Part shown: positions 44,475-53,963 of the stretch, in pieces | How the letters are laid out: every line of letters begins with the position of its first letter | Position numbering within the stretch: the first letter of the stretch is position 1 | Assembly (NCBI GenBank): GCA_964586835.1 | Contig: CAZPIC010000001.1 | Location: 1 to 64,000, forward strand | Reading direction: 5' to 3' | DNA from: CAZLYF01 sp964586835 | Lineage (GTDB): Bacteria; Bacillota; Clostridia; Christensenellales; Aristaeellaceae | DNA: 64,000 bases | The notes under the pieces: model-generated | What the model saw: the letters and a program-made list of their open reading frames with translations, nothing else | The model's database searches: none | What the model was told of the DNA's origin: nothing | Program-made: the position numbers and the translations under genes

Positions 44475-45747
44475 CCGTGCCAACGTCCTGATTTGGAAAA
44501 ATAAACTGCGACTGTTCAAAGGCACTATTCGCCATAGCTGGCAGGCTCTAATCGGCCTTATAGCTGTTGCAGGCATTTTACTGTATCAACTTTTGTTTGC
44601 CTTGATGAGCATTGAACGTGGAATACCCGTTGTCAGCCAATATGTTATATATGTTCTTGCCGCTGTAGCCGCCATTAACTTTATGCGGGTGTTTTTGAGC
44701 AGCACCCCGGTGTTTAAAATGAATGCCGCAACACTTCTTTATATATACAATACGAGGTATTTCACAAAGGTTCTCCGAAGGAAACAAGCTCTTTCGTTAT
44801 TAAGCTCCTCGGCTGTTGCATTTTCTATTGCATTTTGTCTGAGAGGATTTATCATTGATGAGAGCTTTCCGCAAATTTTTTTGTTGCTGCTGACTTATAT
44901 TGGTGGCTGTTCACTTATGGCATGGATTTTTTACCACGGAAAACGTACGGAACGTATAGCTGTTTTGCTCATGTTTGTGGTGATGACTGTATTGTTTCTT
45001 CTTCAACGCACGATTTCCATCATCATTCTCACTGGCGGCTTGCTGGCGCTTGAAATATACGTCTGGAAATCTTTGCAATTGAATATCCCCAAATACTATG
45101 AACGGTTACAATTCATTGATATAACGGCGGCAGCTCAAAGCCAGAATGATTTTGCAAAAATGCAGCAGCTTGCAGAAGAAAATAGACCGCAATTCGTTCA
45201 CGGGTTGACCTTAGAGCATCTGCACCCTTCAAAGCGTTCGGCACTTACTATGAAAAGTGTAATTGAGCTTATCAGGATGCAAAAACAAATTCTTGTAATG
45301 CTTCTTCTACTATTATTGGCGGGGTGGGTGATTTCAAGGACAGACCTGTTGGCGTTTCTGCCTCTGTTTGAAAACTCATCTGTGAAGGATATGCTTGCAG
45401 CTTTTTGCACGACGACATCGCTCAGTGCATTGTATCAAATCCTTGCTAAGCAGGTGAAAACTGTATCTGAAAAGCGCCTGTTAGGGCTTGCGCTACCATT
45501 TTCAAAGGGCCAGATATTTCTAAGGTACCTGCCGATTGCCTTGTTCCTTAATCTGTTGATTGCCTTTATAATCGGCATCGTATATGTGCGGCTCTCGTTT
45601 GTTTCATTGGCTTTTTGGGTCGTTGCGAATGTGGTTTATATAGTTCAATGCTTCTCATGTGTATACGAAACAAAGGCAAAACAAGTGCTTACAGTTATCG
45701 CAAATCTGCTGTTATGGGCTGGCGCATACTGGTATCTTGTGCTTTGA
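44467..45747 (+). CDS. ABC exporter membrane protein, AT-rich island gene
   Basis: 426 residues with about ten hydrophobic segments (for example LIGLIAVAGILLYQLLF, FMRVFLSSTPVF, QILVMLLLLLLAGWVI, YLPIALFLNLLIAFIIGIVYV). ATG 44467 lies within the end of the ATPase gene, so it is translationally coupled to it. I recognise no narrower family; the size and layout recall EcsB or lantibiotic-type permeases. The middle (about 195-245) is a long soluble region. AT-rich like its partner. Function in export of, or protection against, a peptide is plausible but unproven. Confidence 0.78.
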   Translation: MNSRANVLIWKNKLRLFKGTIRHSWQALIGLIAVAGILLYQLLFALMSIERGIPVVSQYVIYVLAAVAAINFMRVFLSSTPVFKMNAATLLYIYNTRYFTKVLRRKQALSLLSSSAVAFSIAFCLRGFIIDESFPQIFLLLLTYIGGCSLMAWIFYHGKRTERIAVLLMFVVMTVLFLLQRTISIIILTGGLLALEIYVWKSLQLNIPKYYERLQFIDITAAAQSQNDFAKMQQLAEENRPQFVHGLTLEHLHPSKRSALTMKSVIELIRMQKQILVMLLLLLLAGWVISRTDLLAFLPLFENSSVKDMLAAFCTTTSLSALYQILAKQVKTVSEKRLLGLALPFSKGQIFLRYLPIALFLNLLIAFIIGIVYVRLSFVSLAFWVVANVVYIVQCFSCVYETKAKQVLTVIANLLLWAGAYWYLVL

Positions 45748-46247
45748 AACAGCATGGTTTCAGGATATAAATAGTTTGCATAAAGGTAAAGGAGTAAATG
45801 CTTAGGCAAGAAAGTATAACCTGAATTGTTCACGGGCTTGAAGATACGTGCCAAAATACAATCTGAATGATGTGATACAACATTTTGAAGCTGACTTATT
45901 GATAAACTGAGCGTGAAAAATGCCCTAAGGGCATAGCTACACCCTTAGGTTCCTGATGGTGGCTTTTTTGTCAACGACCCATGAATGATGATCACAGCTG
46001 AGAATGAAAATAGGGAGTAGTGGCTGGAAGCAACTGGTAGAATGGAGTCGGCAGACAAGTCCGAACGCACCTTGGTGGAATTCACCCCGATTGTTCAACG
46101 TGGACGAACCACTCAAGAATACAGCAGAATGTCGCACCGCTTCAGCGGAAAGCACGAGTAGCAAGATTCGGAACCCACCCGAGTGGTTCTCAGCCTGCCG
46201 ATTAACTGACAGGAGATGGGAGTATAACGGACATTCTGGAATGCTGC
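45748..46247. other. Non-coding stretch leading into the IS110 remnant
   Basis: No credible gene. CCTAAGGG (45924-45931) and CCCTTAGG (45942-45949) form an 8-base hairpin. The right part is probably the 5' non-coding end of the IS110-type element. Confidence 0.45.
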
Positions 46248-46971
46248 ATGGGATTGGACATACACCGAGACACCATCGTTGACTGCCTGCTTCGCGGACC
46301 GATAGACAGAAAACCTGAAAGCGAAATTCGCAATTTCGGGACAATGGCGCATGAAATGGAACGGCTGCAGGAGTAGGTGCTGGAAAGCCAGTGCCACACG
46401 ATTGCAATGGGAAGCACCGGAATTTACTGGCAGCCTGTTTACGAGTTGCTGGAAAGCTGCTTTGACAGCGAAATTCAACTCTTGGTGGTCAATGCGCGGC
46501 ATATGAAGAGCGTACCCGGCAAAAAGACGGATATTCGGGATTCGGAGTGGATCGCCACGCTGTTGCGCGCCAGACTGCTGAAAAGGAGTTTTATCCCGGA
46601 TAAAGCATTCCGTGAACTGCGCTATTTCACACGGTATCGCAAACGATTATCACCGATATTACCCCGCAGAAAAACCGAATTGATAAGTTTTTGCAAAGCT
46701 CCGGTTTTCGCCTGTCACCGTTTCGATCCGATATTTTAGGAGTTTTAGGCCGAAACATCATGCGGCATCTGGCAGAACATGGTCAAATCGACCGCAAGGG
46801 CCTGGATTTATGTCTCAAAGCCCAAACCCGAAATCGGATGGACGACATCCTTGTTTCCGTTAATGGATCCCTGTCCGAACACCAGCGCCAATTTCTGATG
46901 ACGATGCTGTCGTATCTTGAACAAAGCGAAGCCCACAAGAAACAGGTAGAAGCCGCCATTAAAGCCTAATA

Positions 46972-48112
46972 CTAATCTAAATCATTAACGCATCGATGAG
47001 CCACTTGCGGTGTGTGATGGAAGCCACACGCCGGACATCCTCTGCCAGGTCTTTCACGGTCAAACACAATCTGTCAATGACCGCTTCAAGGCAATTGAAA
47101 ATTTCATTCCGGAAACCCTTCTCTCTCACCTCGTCCCAGAGCATCTCAATGGGATTCAACTCCGGGGTATAGGGAAGCAATGGATACAATTCGATGTTGC
47201 ACGGTACTACCATGCTTGAGGCACGGTGCCAGGCAGCATTGTCCAGCAATAAAAGGATATGGTCTTCCGGGTAAGCTCTGGAGAGTTCTTCCAGAAACAT
47301 ATTCATGCAGTCGGTGTTGGCATACGGCATAACCAAGCTGAACAGTTCACCATCCAGCGGTGACACTGCGCCGTAAAGATATCTGTATTCCCGGATATGA
47401 TGGCAGGGAACCGTTGGGCGCACACCCTTTGGGCACCAGCATCGCTTGGGTTTATTAATCCGCCCGAACCCAGCCTCGTCCTGGAACATGACCCGTAGCT
47501 TTGGCTGGCTCTTTTTCAGAACTTTGATCTTTTTCGTGATTTTTTTTATAAGCCTCAATCGCTTCCTCACTTGCCTTCTTTTCGTGCCTGCTGCGCGGTA
47601 CTGCCTTTCGCCATTTATGGCGATGAAGCAGGTAATAAATCATGTTTCGAGTCACCCGGTGGCCAACTGCCTGCTCGTACGCGTGATGTATCTCCCGGGT
47701 TTCGATGATCTGTCCAGCTTCACTGCGATCTTGAAACTGGGCAAGAAAGATTGTTTCTTCTTCCCGGCTCATATAGCGATTGCCATGGTTATGACGCTTC
47801 CCTACGATGGCTTCTATCCCTTCTTCCTTATATCTGGCTACGATGCGATTTACGCTGGTCCTATGGAGCCCTGCTATCGCTGCAATCTCGTCGCTGCGCA
47901 GATTGTCAATAGCCTTCAGTTTCAAAGCCAGCAGGCGTTTATGCACATGGAAAGGATAAGTTCCCCGTTGTGCGGTTAGAATTTCTGCCTTTTCCTCGGC
48001 GCTGAACTCTGCACGTTTCACGTTCATGACCTTTTCCTGATTTCTTTCTTGATTGCCATGAACATTATACCAAAGAACACCCATCCATGGAAGCATTAAT
48101 GTTTTGGGTTAG
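46972..48112 (-). mobile_element. IS630-family insertion sequence nested in the IS110 remnant
   Basis: Terminal inverted repeats CTAATCTAAATCATTAACG (left) and CTAACCCAAAACATTAATG (right end, inverted) flank the transposase. The element is bordered on each side by TA (46970-46971 and 48113-48114), the duplicated target of Tc1/mariner-IS630 elements. It is about 1.14 kb and oriented opposite to its host. Confidence 0.88.
46977..48027 (-). CDS. IS630-family transposase, two frames joined at an A8 run
   Basis: ATG 48027 follows AGGAAAAGG. Frame A carries the two helix-turn-helix units (AEEKAEILTAQRGTYPFHVH, EIAAIAGLHRTSVNRIVARY). Frame B carries the DDE core: Asp in MFQDEAGFGR, Asp in LLLDNAAWHRA, Glu in PELNPIEMLWDEV. 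The frames overlap, and the protein is continuous if reading changes at a run of eight A (plus-strand T-run 47540-47547) in EAIEAYKK/ITKKIKV. Slippage at A-runs is a known way for some IS630 elements to make transposase, but a simple one-base indel is equally possible. All catalytic residues are present, so the element may be active. Confidence 0.85.
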
Positions 48113-48825
48113 TATAAATGGCGAAACATTCCGTAGCGCTCTCTTTATTGTGCAGCATTCCCGGCATTGAAGTCACCGCCGCGTCTTCCATTATTGCGGA
48201 AATCGGAACGAATTTGAGTGCTTTTCCGTCTGCGGAGCATCTTTGCTCATGGGCTGGCTTGGCTCCCGGAAACAACGAGAGTGCTGGAAAATGCAAGGAT
48301 ACCCATGTCGACAAAGGCAATACGTATCTCAAATCCATGCTCTGCGAGATTGCGTGGGGAATCTGTGGCATACGCAAGCTCTATCTTTCCGGCTGGTATT
48401 GGCGCATCAAGCAGCGTAAAGGGGCCAAACGCGCTACCGTGGCGCTTGCTCGCAAACTTCTTTCCATCATCTACACCATGTTCAAAACCAGCCAGCCCTT
48501 TGACGAGGACTGTTTTGAGCAGCGACGCAAACAATGTGAACAAAAACGAGCTTTGCGTATGATTAATGAGCTTAAAAAGCTCGGATTCCGCGTGGAGCCA
48601 ATCACTTAGTCGATTCACCCTGCCCCGTTTGTGACAGGGGTTTCCTCTGCCGCGTTTTGTGCTGTGATCATTATTCATGAGTCATTGAAAACCCTCCGTC
48701 AAGGTACGATGACCATATCACTTATTTTCGTAGCAAGGTACACCATTATATTGCTTCTGTGTGTAAAAAAGAGTATAATACCACATATAACGACAGCGAA
48801 ACACCGGATGTCGGAAGGAGGCAGG

Positions 48826-50175
48826 ATGCTCCATATCAGGAACGGGACGCTGGTGACAAATAGCGGGCTTAAGAATGCCAGCCTGTGGATAGAAGGCGGG
48901 AAAATTGAACAGATTGGGGGCGAGCTTCCCGAGACGGAGCTGCTGGACGCATCCGGAATGCTTGTTTTCCCGGGGTTCATTGATGCGCACACCCATCTTC
49001 AGAGGGATATCGGGACGACATCCACAGCTGATACCTTTGAAACGGGCACTGCCGCCGCGCTGGCCGGCGGGACCACGACCCTCATAGACTTTGCCTGTCA
49101 GGGGAAGGGCAAGACACTCAGGCAAGCCTATGAGGCCTGGTCCGCGCGGGCGTCAGGCCACTGCTCCTGCGACTGGGGCCTGCACATGACAGTCACCGAC
49201 TGGAGCCGGGAAACGCGCCGGGAGCTGGAGGACCTGCCCCGTACGGGGATTACGAGCCTGAAGGCCTACATGGCATACGACAATCTGCGCATCTCCGACA
49301 GCGACCTGCGCGACCTGCTGGGCGCCTGCAGAGAGACAGGGCTGATTGTAGGCGTCCACTGCGAACTGGGGTACGAGGTCAGTCGCATGACCCGGCGCCT
49401 GCTTAGGCAGGGGCATAGAGATGTCAGGTATCATCCCCTTTCGCGGCCGGACACGATGGAGGCGCAGGCGATCAGGCGTGCGTTGGAATTGGCGGGGGAG
49501 GTCGGTGCTCCGCTGTGGATTGTGCACCTGAGCACCTTCAGTGGGCTCCAGGAAATCCGCTCTGCGCGCAGAGCGGGGCAGAGAGTGCTTGTGGAAACTT
49601 GCCCACAGTACCTGACGCTCAATGACGAAGTCTATGAACGGGAGAGCTTTGAGGGAGCAAAGTTCGTCTGCTCGCCGCCCATCCGTAGCGAAGAGGACAG
49701 GCGAGAGCTGCTTGCCGCCGTGCTCTCGGGCGAGGTGGACATCGTGTCCACTGACCATTGTAGCTTTAACTTCCACGGACAGAAGGAGCTTGGACGAAAC
49801 GATTTTTCGAAGATTCCTGGCGGCTTGCCCGGAATCGAACACAGGCCGATGCTGATGTGGTCGGCTTGTGGCCTGGAGCCAGAGAGAATGGCCAAGGCTC
49901 TTTCCGAAAGCCCTGCCAAGGCCTTTGGGCTCTATCCGCAAAAGGGAGCCCTTCTGCCCGGCTCAGATGCCGACCTTGTGATCTGGGACCCAGCGGCGAC
50001 CAGAACGATCACCGCCTCCGATCAGGTCCAAAACGTGGACTATACCCCCTGGGAAGGCCTTACGGTGACGGGCGTTCCCAGGCAGGTGCTGCTGGGGGGG
50101 GCGCTGTGCGCAGTCAACGGGAGGGTCATCAGGCCTGGGAGGGGACGATACCTCTCCCGGGGCATAGCATGGTGA
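48826..50175 (+). CDS. hydA: Dihydropyrimidinase / hydantoinase
   Basis: 449 residues from ATG 48826 behind GGAAGGAGG. A cyclic amidohydrolase that opens dihydropyrimidines (or hydantoins) in reductive pyrimidine breakdown. Metal and catalytic motifs: GFIDAHTHLQ (near 56), the carboxylated lysine in GITSLKAYMAY (near 147), H in VGVHCELGYE, H in WIVHLS, and Asp in DIVSTDHCS (near 306). Allantoinase is a less likely alternative. It is the first chromosomal gene right of the IS-rich island. Nucleoside uptake and nucleotidase genes follow within 8 kb, which suggests pyrimidine use. Confidence 0.88.
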   Translation: MLHIRNGTLVTNSGLKNASLWIEGGKIEQIGGELPETELLDASGMLVFPGFIDAHTHLQRDIGTTSTADTFETGTAAALAGGTTTLIDFACQGKGKTLRQAYEAWSARASGHCSCDWGLHMTVTDWSRETRRELEDLPRTGITSLKAYMAYDNLRISDSDLRDLLGACRETGLIVGVHCELGYEVSRMTRRLLRQGHRDVRYHPLSRPDTMEAQAIRRALELAGEVGAPLWIVHLSTFSGLQEIRSARRAGQRVLVETCPQYLTLNDEVYERESFEGAKFVCSPPIRSEEDRRELLAAVLSGEVDIVSTDHCSFNFHGQKELGRNDFSKIPGGLPGIEHRPMLMWSACGLEPERMAKALSESPAKAFGLYPQKGALLPGSDADLVIWDPAATRTITASDQVQNVDYTPWEGLTVTGVPRQVLLGGALCAVNGRVIRPGRGRYLSRGIAW

Positions 50176-51140
50176 AACGCAGAAGATCTTCCTGGGTATC
50201 AATGTGCGTCCGTTCGCGTTTAATCCTGGGCGTCGATCCGGGGCACGCAGCGCGTGGCCTGTCCCAGCCTTACCCTCTTTCGTGATGGAGAGGCAGTCTC
50301 CCCGAGCAGCGCCGCCGGTGAGATCAAAGAACGGCTCTTGCAGCCTGCGGACTCCAGCGTGCTGAAGCATTCCCGGGGCTCTCCGCCCTGAAGAGAGTAG
50401 CCTTCTGCCGACGCCTGGATCTGTTCCATCGTTACGTCGCCCTTGATCCGCCTTTCCAGGGGCTGGGAGTTGACGACAGGCCCCGCGTCATGGGCAGCTT
50501 CAATCCTGCATGTGCGCTTTTTGCTGCCAAGCTGGACCAAGTGAGCCATGAGGCGGTTGGCGGTGTGCTGGCGGGATTTCTCCTCACCGCCAGCTTCGAG
50601 GATCCTGATCGCGCTGCAGAAGAGCGTGCCGGACTGGAGGGGCCGGTTCCCTGGAGCCTCAGGCGTTCGCGCTCTGTCTTTCGTGTGCGGTCCATCGTTG
50701 TCGTGCTCATGCTGAGCAACGCTCCCCGGACACTTTTCCCGGCTCTCCTGATGGAACACCGATTCTCCATGAGTTTCCAAGGAGGTCATTCACTGCGTCT
50801 GGCCTGCACCCAGAAGGTTTCCCAGGGGTTGTCCCTAGCCGTTCAACTGAAGATCAGCTTCTCTCTGGTTACAACGCCGCCTTTGCTTGACCGATCCTGT
50901 CTTTGATCGATGCGTGAGATCATTTTCGGTCCAGTGCAGGGGAGCTCAGACAGCGTCAGGCTGAAGACCTGTCTTCTCCCGGACGCTTACAAAACGCATC
51001 TGGGATTTTTGATTTTTCAGACTTTCTGCCCGACGAGAAGCGTCCTCCCTTTCATCCTGCCGGCTATCACGCGTGGCGCCCAAAGGGATTTGAGGCATGG
51101 TCCCTACCTCGCGCTCAATGGATGGTAGGTATGCCGAAAG
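50176..51140. other. Gene-poor stretch before the BMP operon
   Basis: About 1 kb with overlapping open frames on both strands but none with a convincing start and product. A plus-strand frame (50490-50906) looks partly protein-like and may be the remains of a gene. Confidence 0.4.
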
Positions 51141-51141
51141 C

Positions 51142-51171
51142 TTGTACTGCCAACTCAGGTCCTGCTATAAT
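51142..51171 (+). promoter_or_regulatory. Promoter of the BMP gene
   Basis: TTGTAC (51142-51147), 18-base spacer, TATAAT (51166-51171). The leader just after it holds an 8-base hairpin, CGAAACAA with TTGTTTCG (about 51176-51200), before the GGGAGGAG ribosome binding site. Confidence 0.7.
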
Positions 51172-51221
51172 GGGACGAAACAAAAGGCGTTGTTTCGACT
51201 AATCATGGGAGGAGCCACATC

Positions 51222-52274
51222 ATGAAGAGACTGCTTGCACTTTTTATGGCCCTCGCCTTAGCGCTGCCGGTTGCCGCGCTGGCGGGCGGGGAAAGCTACG
51301 AAATTGCCCTTGTGACGGACGTTGGTAATATTGACGACGAGAGCTTCAACCAGGCTTCCTGGGAAGGGGTCGTGGCGTACGCTCAGGCCAACGGAAAGAC
51401 CTATAACTATTACCGCCCGAGTGAGGATTCCACCGACGCCCGTGTTGAGAGCATTGGCGCAGCGATCGACAAGGGAGCAAAAGTCATCGTTCTACCCGGC
51501 TTCCTGTTTGAGGACGCGGCGGCCATGGTTCAGGACCTCTATCCTGAAGTGACCTTCATCATCCTGGACACCCATCCCTCCGGCGACCATATCGGGCCTA
51601 ATACTTATTCTATCTACTATCAAGAAGAGCAAGCCGGCTACCTGGCAGGCTATGCTACTGTCAAGGACGGTTACACAAAGCTCGGCTTCCTAGGCGGAAT
51701 CGCAGTTCCCGCGGTTGTGCGCTATGGATACGGCTTTGCGCTGGGCGCGGAAGCGGCCGCTGTGGAAATGGACATCGATGTGGAGCTCAAATACTGGTAC
51801 AGCGACGTGTTCTGGCCCACTGACGACATCAAGATCAAGATGTCGGGCTGGTTCACGGAGGGAACAGAGATCGTCTTCGCCTGTGGCGGCGGCATCTATC
51901 TGTCTGCGCTGGCTGCGGCGGACGAAGCGGACACGAAGCTGATTGGGGTCGACGTGGACCAGGGCTGGATTTCGCCACGCATCGTCACTTCCGCCATGAA
52001 GGGTCTTGAAGCTTCCGTTGTGCTCGCCCTGACCAAGTTCTTTGACAATGGTGGCGTGCTTCCTGAGGACATGGCTGGACAGATCGCGACGCTGGGTGCT
52101 GCTGTGGATGGCGTCGGCCTCCCCACCGCGGAAGCCTCGTGGCGCTTCAACACATTCACCGTGGAGGAATACCAAACCGTCTTTGAGGCGATGAAGGACG
52201 GAAGTCTCCAGGTGTCGCCAGACACCGACAGTCCCCCGGTGGTAACCCGCGTGACAGTAGACTACCAGAACTGA
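51222..52274 (+). CDS. BMP family ABC transporter substrate-binding protein (nucleoside type)
   Basis: 350 residues of the BMP/PnrA (TmpC, Med) family, which bind purine or pyrimidine nucleosides. ATG 51222 follows GGGAGGAG. The signal peptide KRLLALFMALALALPVAALAGG has no lipobox cysteine, whereas most Gram-positive members are lipoproteins. Family landmarks: DVGNIDDESFNQASWEGV (near 32), YSIYYQEEQAGYLAGYAT (near 128), FACGGGIYLSAL and GVDVDQGWISPRIVTSAMK (near 243). It heads a complete four-gene importer, with terminators after it. Confidence 0.93.
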   Translation: MKRLLALFMALALALPVAALAGGESYEIALVTDVGNIDDESFNQASWEGVVAYAQANGKTYNYYRPSEDSTDARVESIGAAIDKGAKVIVLPGFLFEDAAAMVQDLYPEVTFIILDTHPSGDHIGPNTYSIYYQEEQAGYLAGYATVKDGYTKLGFLGGIAVPAVVRYGYGFALGAEAAAVEMDIDVELKYWYSDVFWPTDDIKIKMSGWFTEGTEIVFACGGGIYLSALAAADEADTKLIGVDVDQGWISPRIVTSAMKGLEASVVLALTKFFDNGGVLPEDMAGQIATLGAAVDGVGLPTAEASWRFNTFTVEEYQTVFEAMKDGSLQVSPDTDSPPVVTRVTVDYQN

Positions 52275-52283
52275 AAAAAGACC

Positions 52284-52311
52284 GGGCCGGGCCTTCAGGC
52301 CCGGCCCTTTT
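52284..52311 (+). terminator. Terminator 1 after the BMP gene
   Basis: Perfect 10-base stem GGGCCGGGCC (52284-52293) with GGCCCGGCCC (52298-52307), loop TTCA, then TTTT. Confidence 0.9.
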
Positions 52312-52354
52312 CAGGGCCTTTTCCCGTCGCGTCCGGCCAGAGGTCTGCAACTTT

Positions 52355-52384
52355 CAGCCGGGGCAGGAGCCCGGCTGTTTTTTT
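52355..52384 (+). terminator. Terminator 2 before the ATPase gene
   Basis: CAGCCGGG (52355-52362) pairs with CCCGGCTG (52370-52377), followed by a run of seven T. Two terminators in series separate the receptor gene from the membrane and ATPase genes. Confidence 0.85.
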
Positions 52385-52424
52385 AGGGAAAACGCCTGTG
52401 CTGAGCCTGGAAGGGTGTGAGGCC

Positions 52425-53963
52425 ATGACCGAATACATCATTGAGATGCGAAACATCACCAAGGACTTTCCTGGCGTCCGCGCCAATGACGATGTCACGC
52501 TCCTGCTTAAGAAGGGAGAGATCCACGCCCTGCTGGGAGAGAACGGTGCGGGGAAATCCACGTTGATGAGCGTGCTGTTTGGCCTGTACAGGCCGGAGAA
52601 GGGGGTTATCCTCAAGGAAGGGCAGCCGGTGAGGATCGACAACCCCAACGACGCCAACGCCCTCAGGATCGGCATGGTACACCAGCATTTTAAACTGGTG
52701 GAGGTATTCACCGTCCTTGACAACATCATCCTGGGAGCAGAGGATCTGCATTACGGTTTTCTCAGCAGAAAGGATGCGCGCCGAAGGGTGCTGTCCCTCA
52801 GTGAGCGCTATGGTTTGAAGGTCGATCCAGACGCCCTGATCGAGGATATCTCCGTGGGCATGCAGCAGCGGGTGGAGATCCTCAAAATGCTGTATAGGGA
52901 CAACGAAATCCTCATTTTTGATGAGCCTACCGCTGTGCTGACCCCACAGGAAATTGACGAATTTATGCTGGTGATGCGCAACTTAGCAAAGGAAGGCAAA
53001 TCCATCCTCTTCATCACCCACAAGCTCAACGAGATCATGGCTGTGGCGGACCGCTGCACGGTGCTCAGAAAAGGACGCTGTGTTGGCACGGTAGACATCA
53101 CTTCTACAGACCGTGAGGAGCTTTCTCACATGATGGTGGGGCGGGAGGTGTCCTTTTCTGTCAGCAAGAAGGAGCAGGAGCCGGGAGAAACCGTGCTTAA
53201 GGTGAGCAGGCTGCGCGTTCCCTCCCGTCTACACAGAAAGGATGCGGTCAAAAACACCTCCTTCTCAGTCAGAAGGGGCGAGATTGTCTGCCTGGCAGGC
53301 ATTGAGGGAAACGGGCAGACAGAGCTTATATATGCTCTGACAGGGCTTGAGAAGGCGCTTGAAGGGAGTCTCAAGCTCAAGGACAGGGACATCACGGGAG
53401 CCTCTGTCCGGGGGCGCTCGAAGGCTGGCATGAGCCACATTCCCGAGGACCGCCATAAGCATGGTCTTATCCTGGATTTCTCACTCGAAAACAACCTCGT
53501 GCTCCAGCGCTACTTTGAACCGGGCTTCCAGAAAAAGGGCTGGATCCGCAAGGCACAGGTGCGACGGTACGCGGAGAAGTTGATCAGCCAGTACGATGTG
53601 CGCGCTGCTCAGGGTCCTGATACGCTGACAAGGAGCATGTCTGGGGGCAACCAGCAAAAGGCGATCGTAGCAAGGGAGATGGACCGCAATGCCGACCTTC
53701 TGGTGGCCGTTCAACCCACGAGAGGCTTGGATGTGGGCGCTATCGAGTATATCCACCGACAGATCGTCCGACAGAGGAACGAGGGCAAGGCAGTGCTGCT
53801 GGTCTCTTTGGAGCTGGATGAGGTGATGGATGTGAGCGATCGCATCCTGGTGATGTATGAGGGCGAGATCGTGGGCGAGTTTAACCCGCGTGAGGTGACG
53901 GTACAGGAATTGGGTCTGCATATGGCAGGCGCCAAGCGCCAGGAAGCCGTGAAGGAGGGATGA
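52425..53963 (+). CDS. Nucleoside ABC transporter, double ATP-binding protein
   Basis: 512 residues with two ABC domains in one chain, as in NupA/YufO and sugar RbsA-type proteins. ATG 52425 is used, behind GAAGGGTGTGAGG. The N-terminal domain has LLGENGAGKSTLMSV (Walker A, near 35), ISVGMQQRVEILKML and EILIFDEPTAVLTP. The C-terminal domain has GIEGNGQTELIYALTG and MSGGNQQKAIVAREM, with VAVQPTRGLDVG in the Walker B region. In the second domain Lys of Walker A is replaced (GNGQTE), as is usual in this family. The permease genes overlap or follow directly. Confidence 0.93.
   Translation: MTEYIIEMRNITKDFPGVRANDDVTLLLKKGEIHALLGENGAGKSTLMSVLFGLYRPEKGVILKEGQPVRIDNPNDANALRIGMVHQHFKLVEVFTVLDNIILGAEDLHYGFLSRKDARRRVLSLSERYGLKVDPDALIEDISVGMQQRVEILKMLYRDNEILIFDEPTAVLTPQEIDEFMLVMRNLAKEGKSILFITHKLNEIMAVADRCTVLRKGRCVGTVDITSTDREELSHMMVGREVSFSVSKKEQEPGETVLKVSRLRVPSRLHRKDAVKNTSFSVRRGEIVCLAGIEGNGQTELIYALTGLEKALEGSLKLKDRDITGASVRGRSKAGMSHIPEDRHKHGLILDFSLENNLVLQRYFEPGFQKKGWIRKAQVRRYAEKLISQYDVRAAQGPDTLTRSMSGGNQQKAIVAREMDRNADLLVAVQPTRGLDVGAIEYIHRQIVRQRNEGKAVLLVSLELDEVMDVSDRILVMYEGEIVGEFNPREVTVQELGLHMAGAKRQEAVKEG

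Larger units (their letters stand above)
46248..48609 (+). pseudogene. IS110-family transposase, frameshifted and interrupted
   Basis: The N-terminal RuvC-like part begins near 46248 (GLDIHRDTIVDCLLRG), is cut by an in-frame TAG at 46374-46376 (normally a Trp codon in LQEWVLES), resumes with CHTIAMGSTGIYWQPVYELL and KKTDIRDSEWIATLLRARLL, shifts frame near 46645, and runs to 46969. An IS630-type element then splits it at 46971/48115. The C-terminal Transposase_20 part (LLCSIPGIEVTAASSIIAEI, SAEHLCSWAGLAPG) follows at 48118-48609. At least one nonsense codon, one frameshift and one insertion are present, so it is long dead. IS110 elements have no terminal inverted repeats, so the ends cannot be set exactly. 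Confidence 0.85.

Noticed and set aside
50220..50789. Minus-strand open frame in the gap after the dihydropyrimidinase gene
   Set aside because: No start signal and no family resemblance; left as gene-poor sequence.
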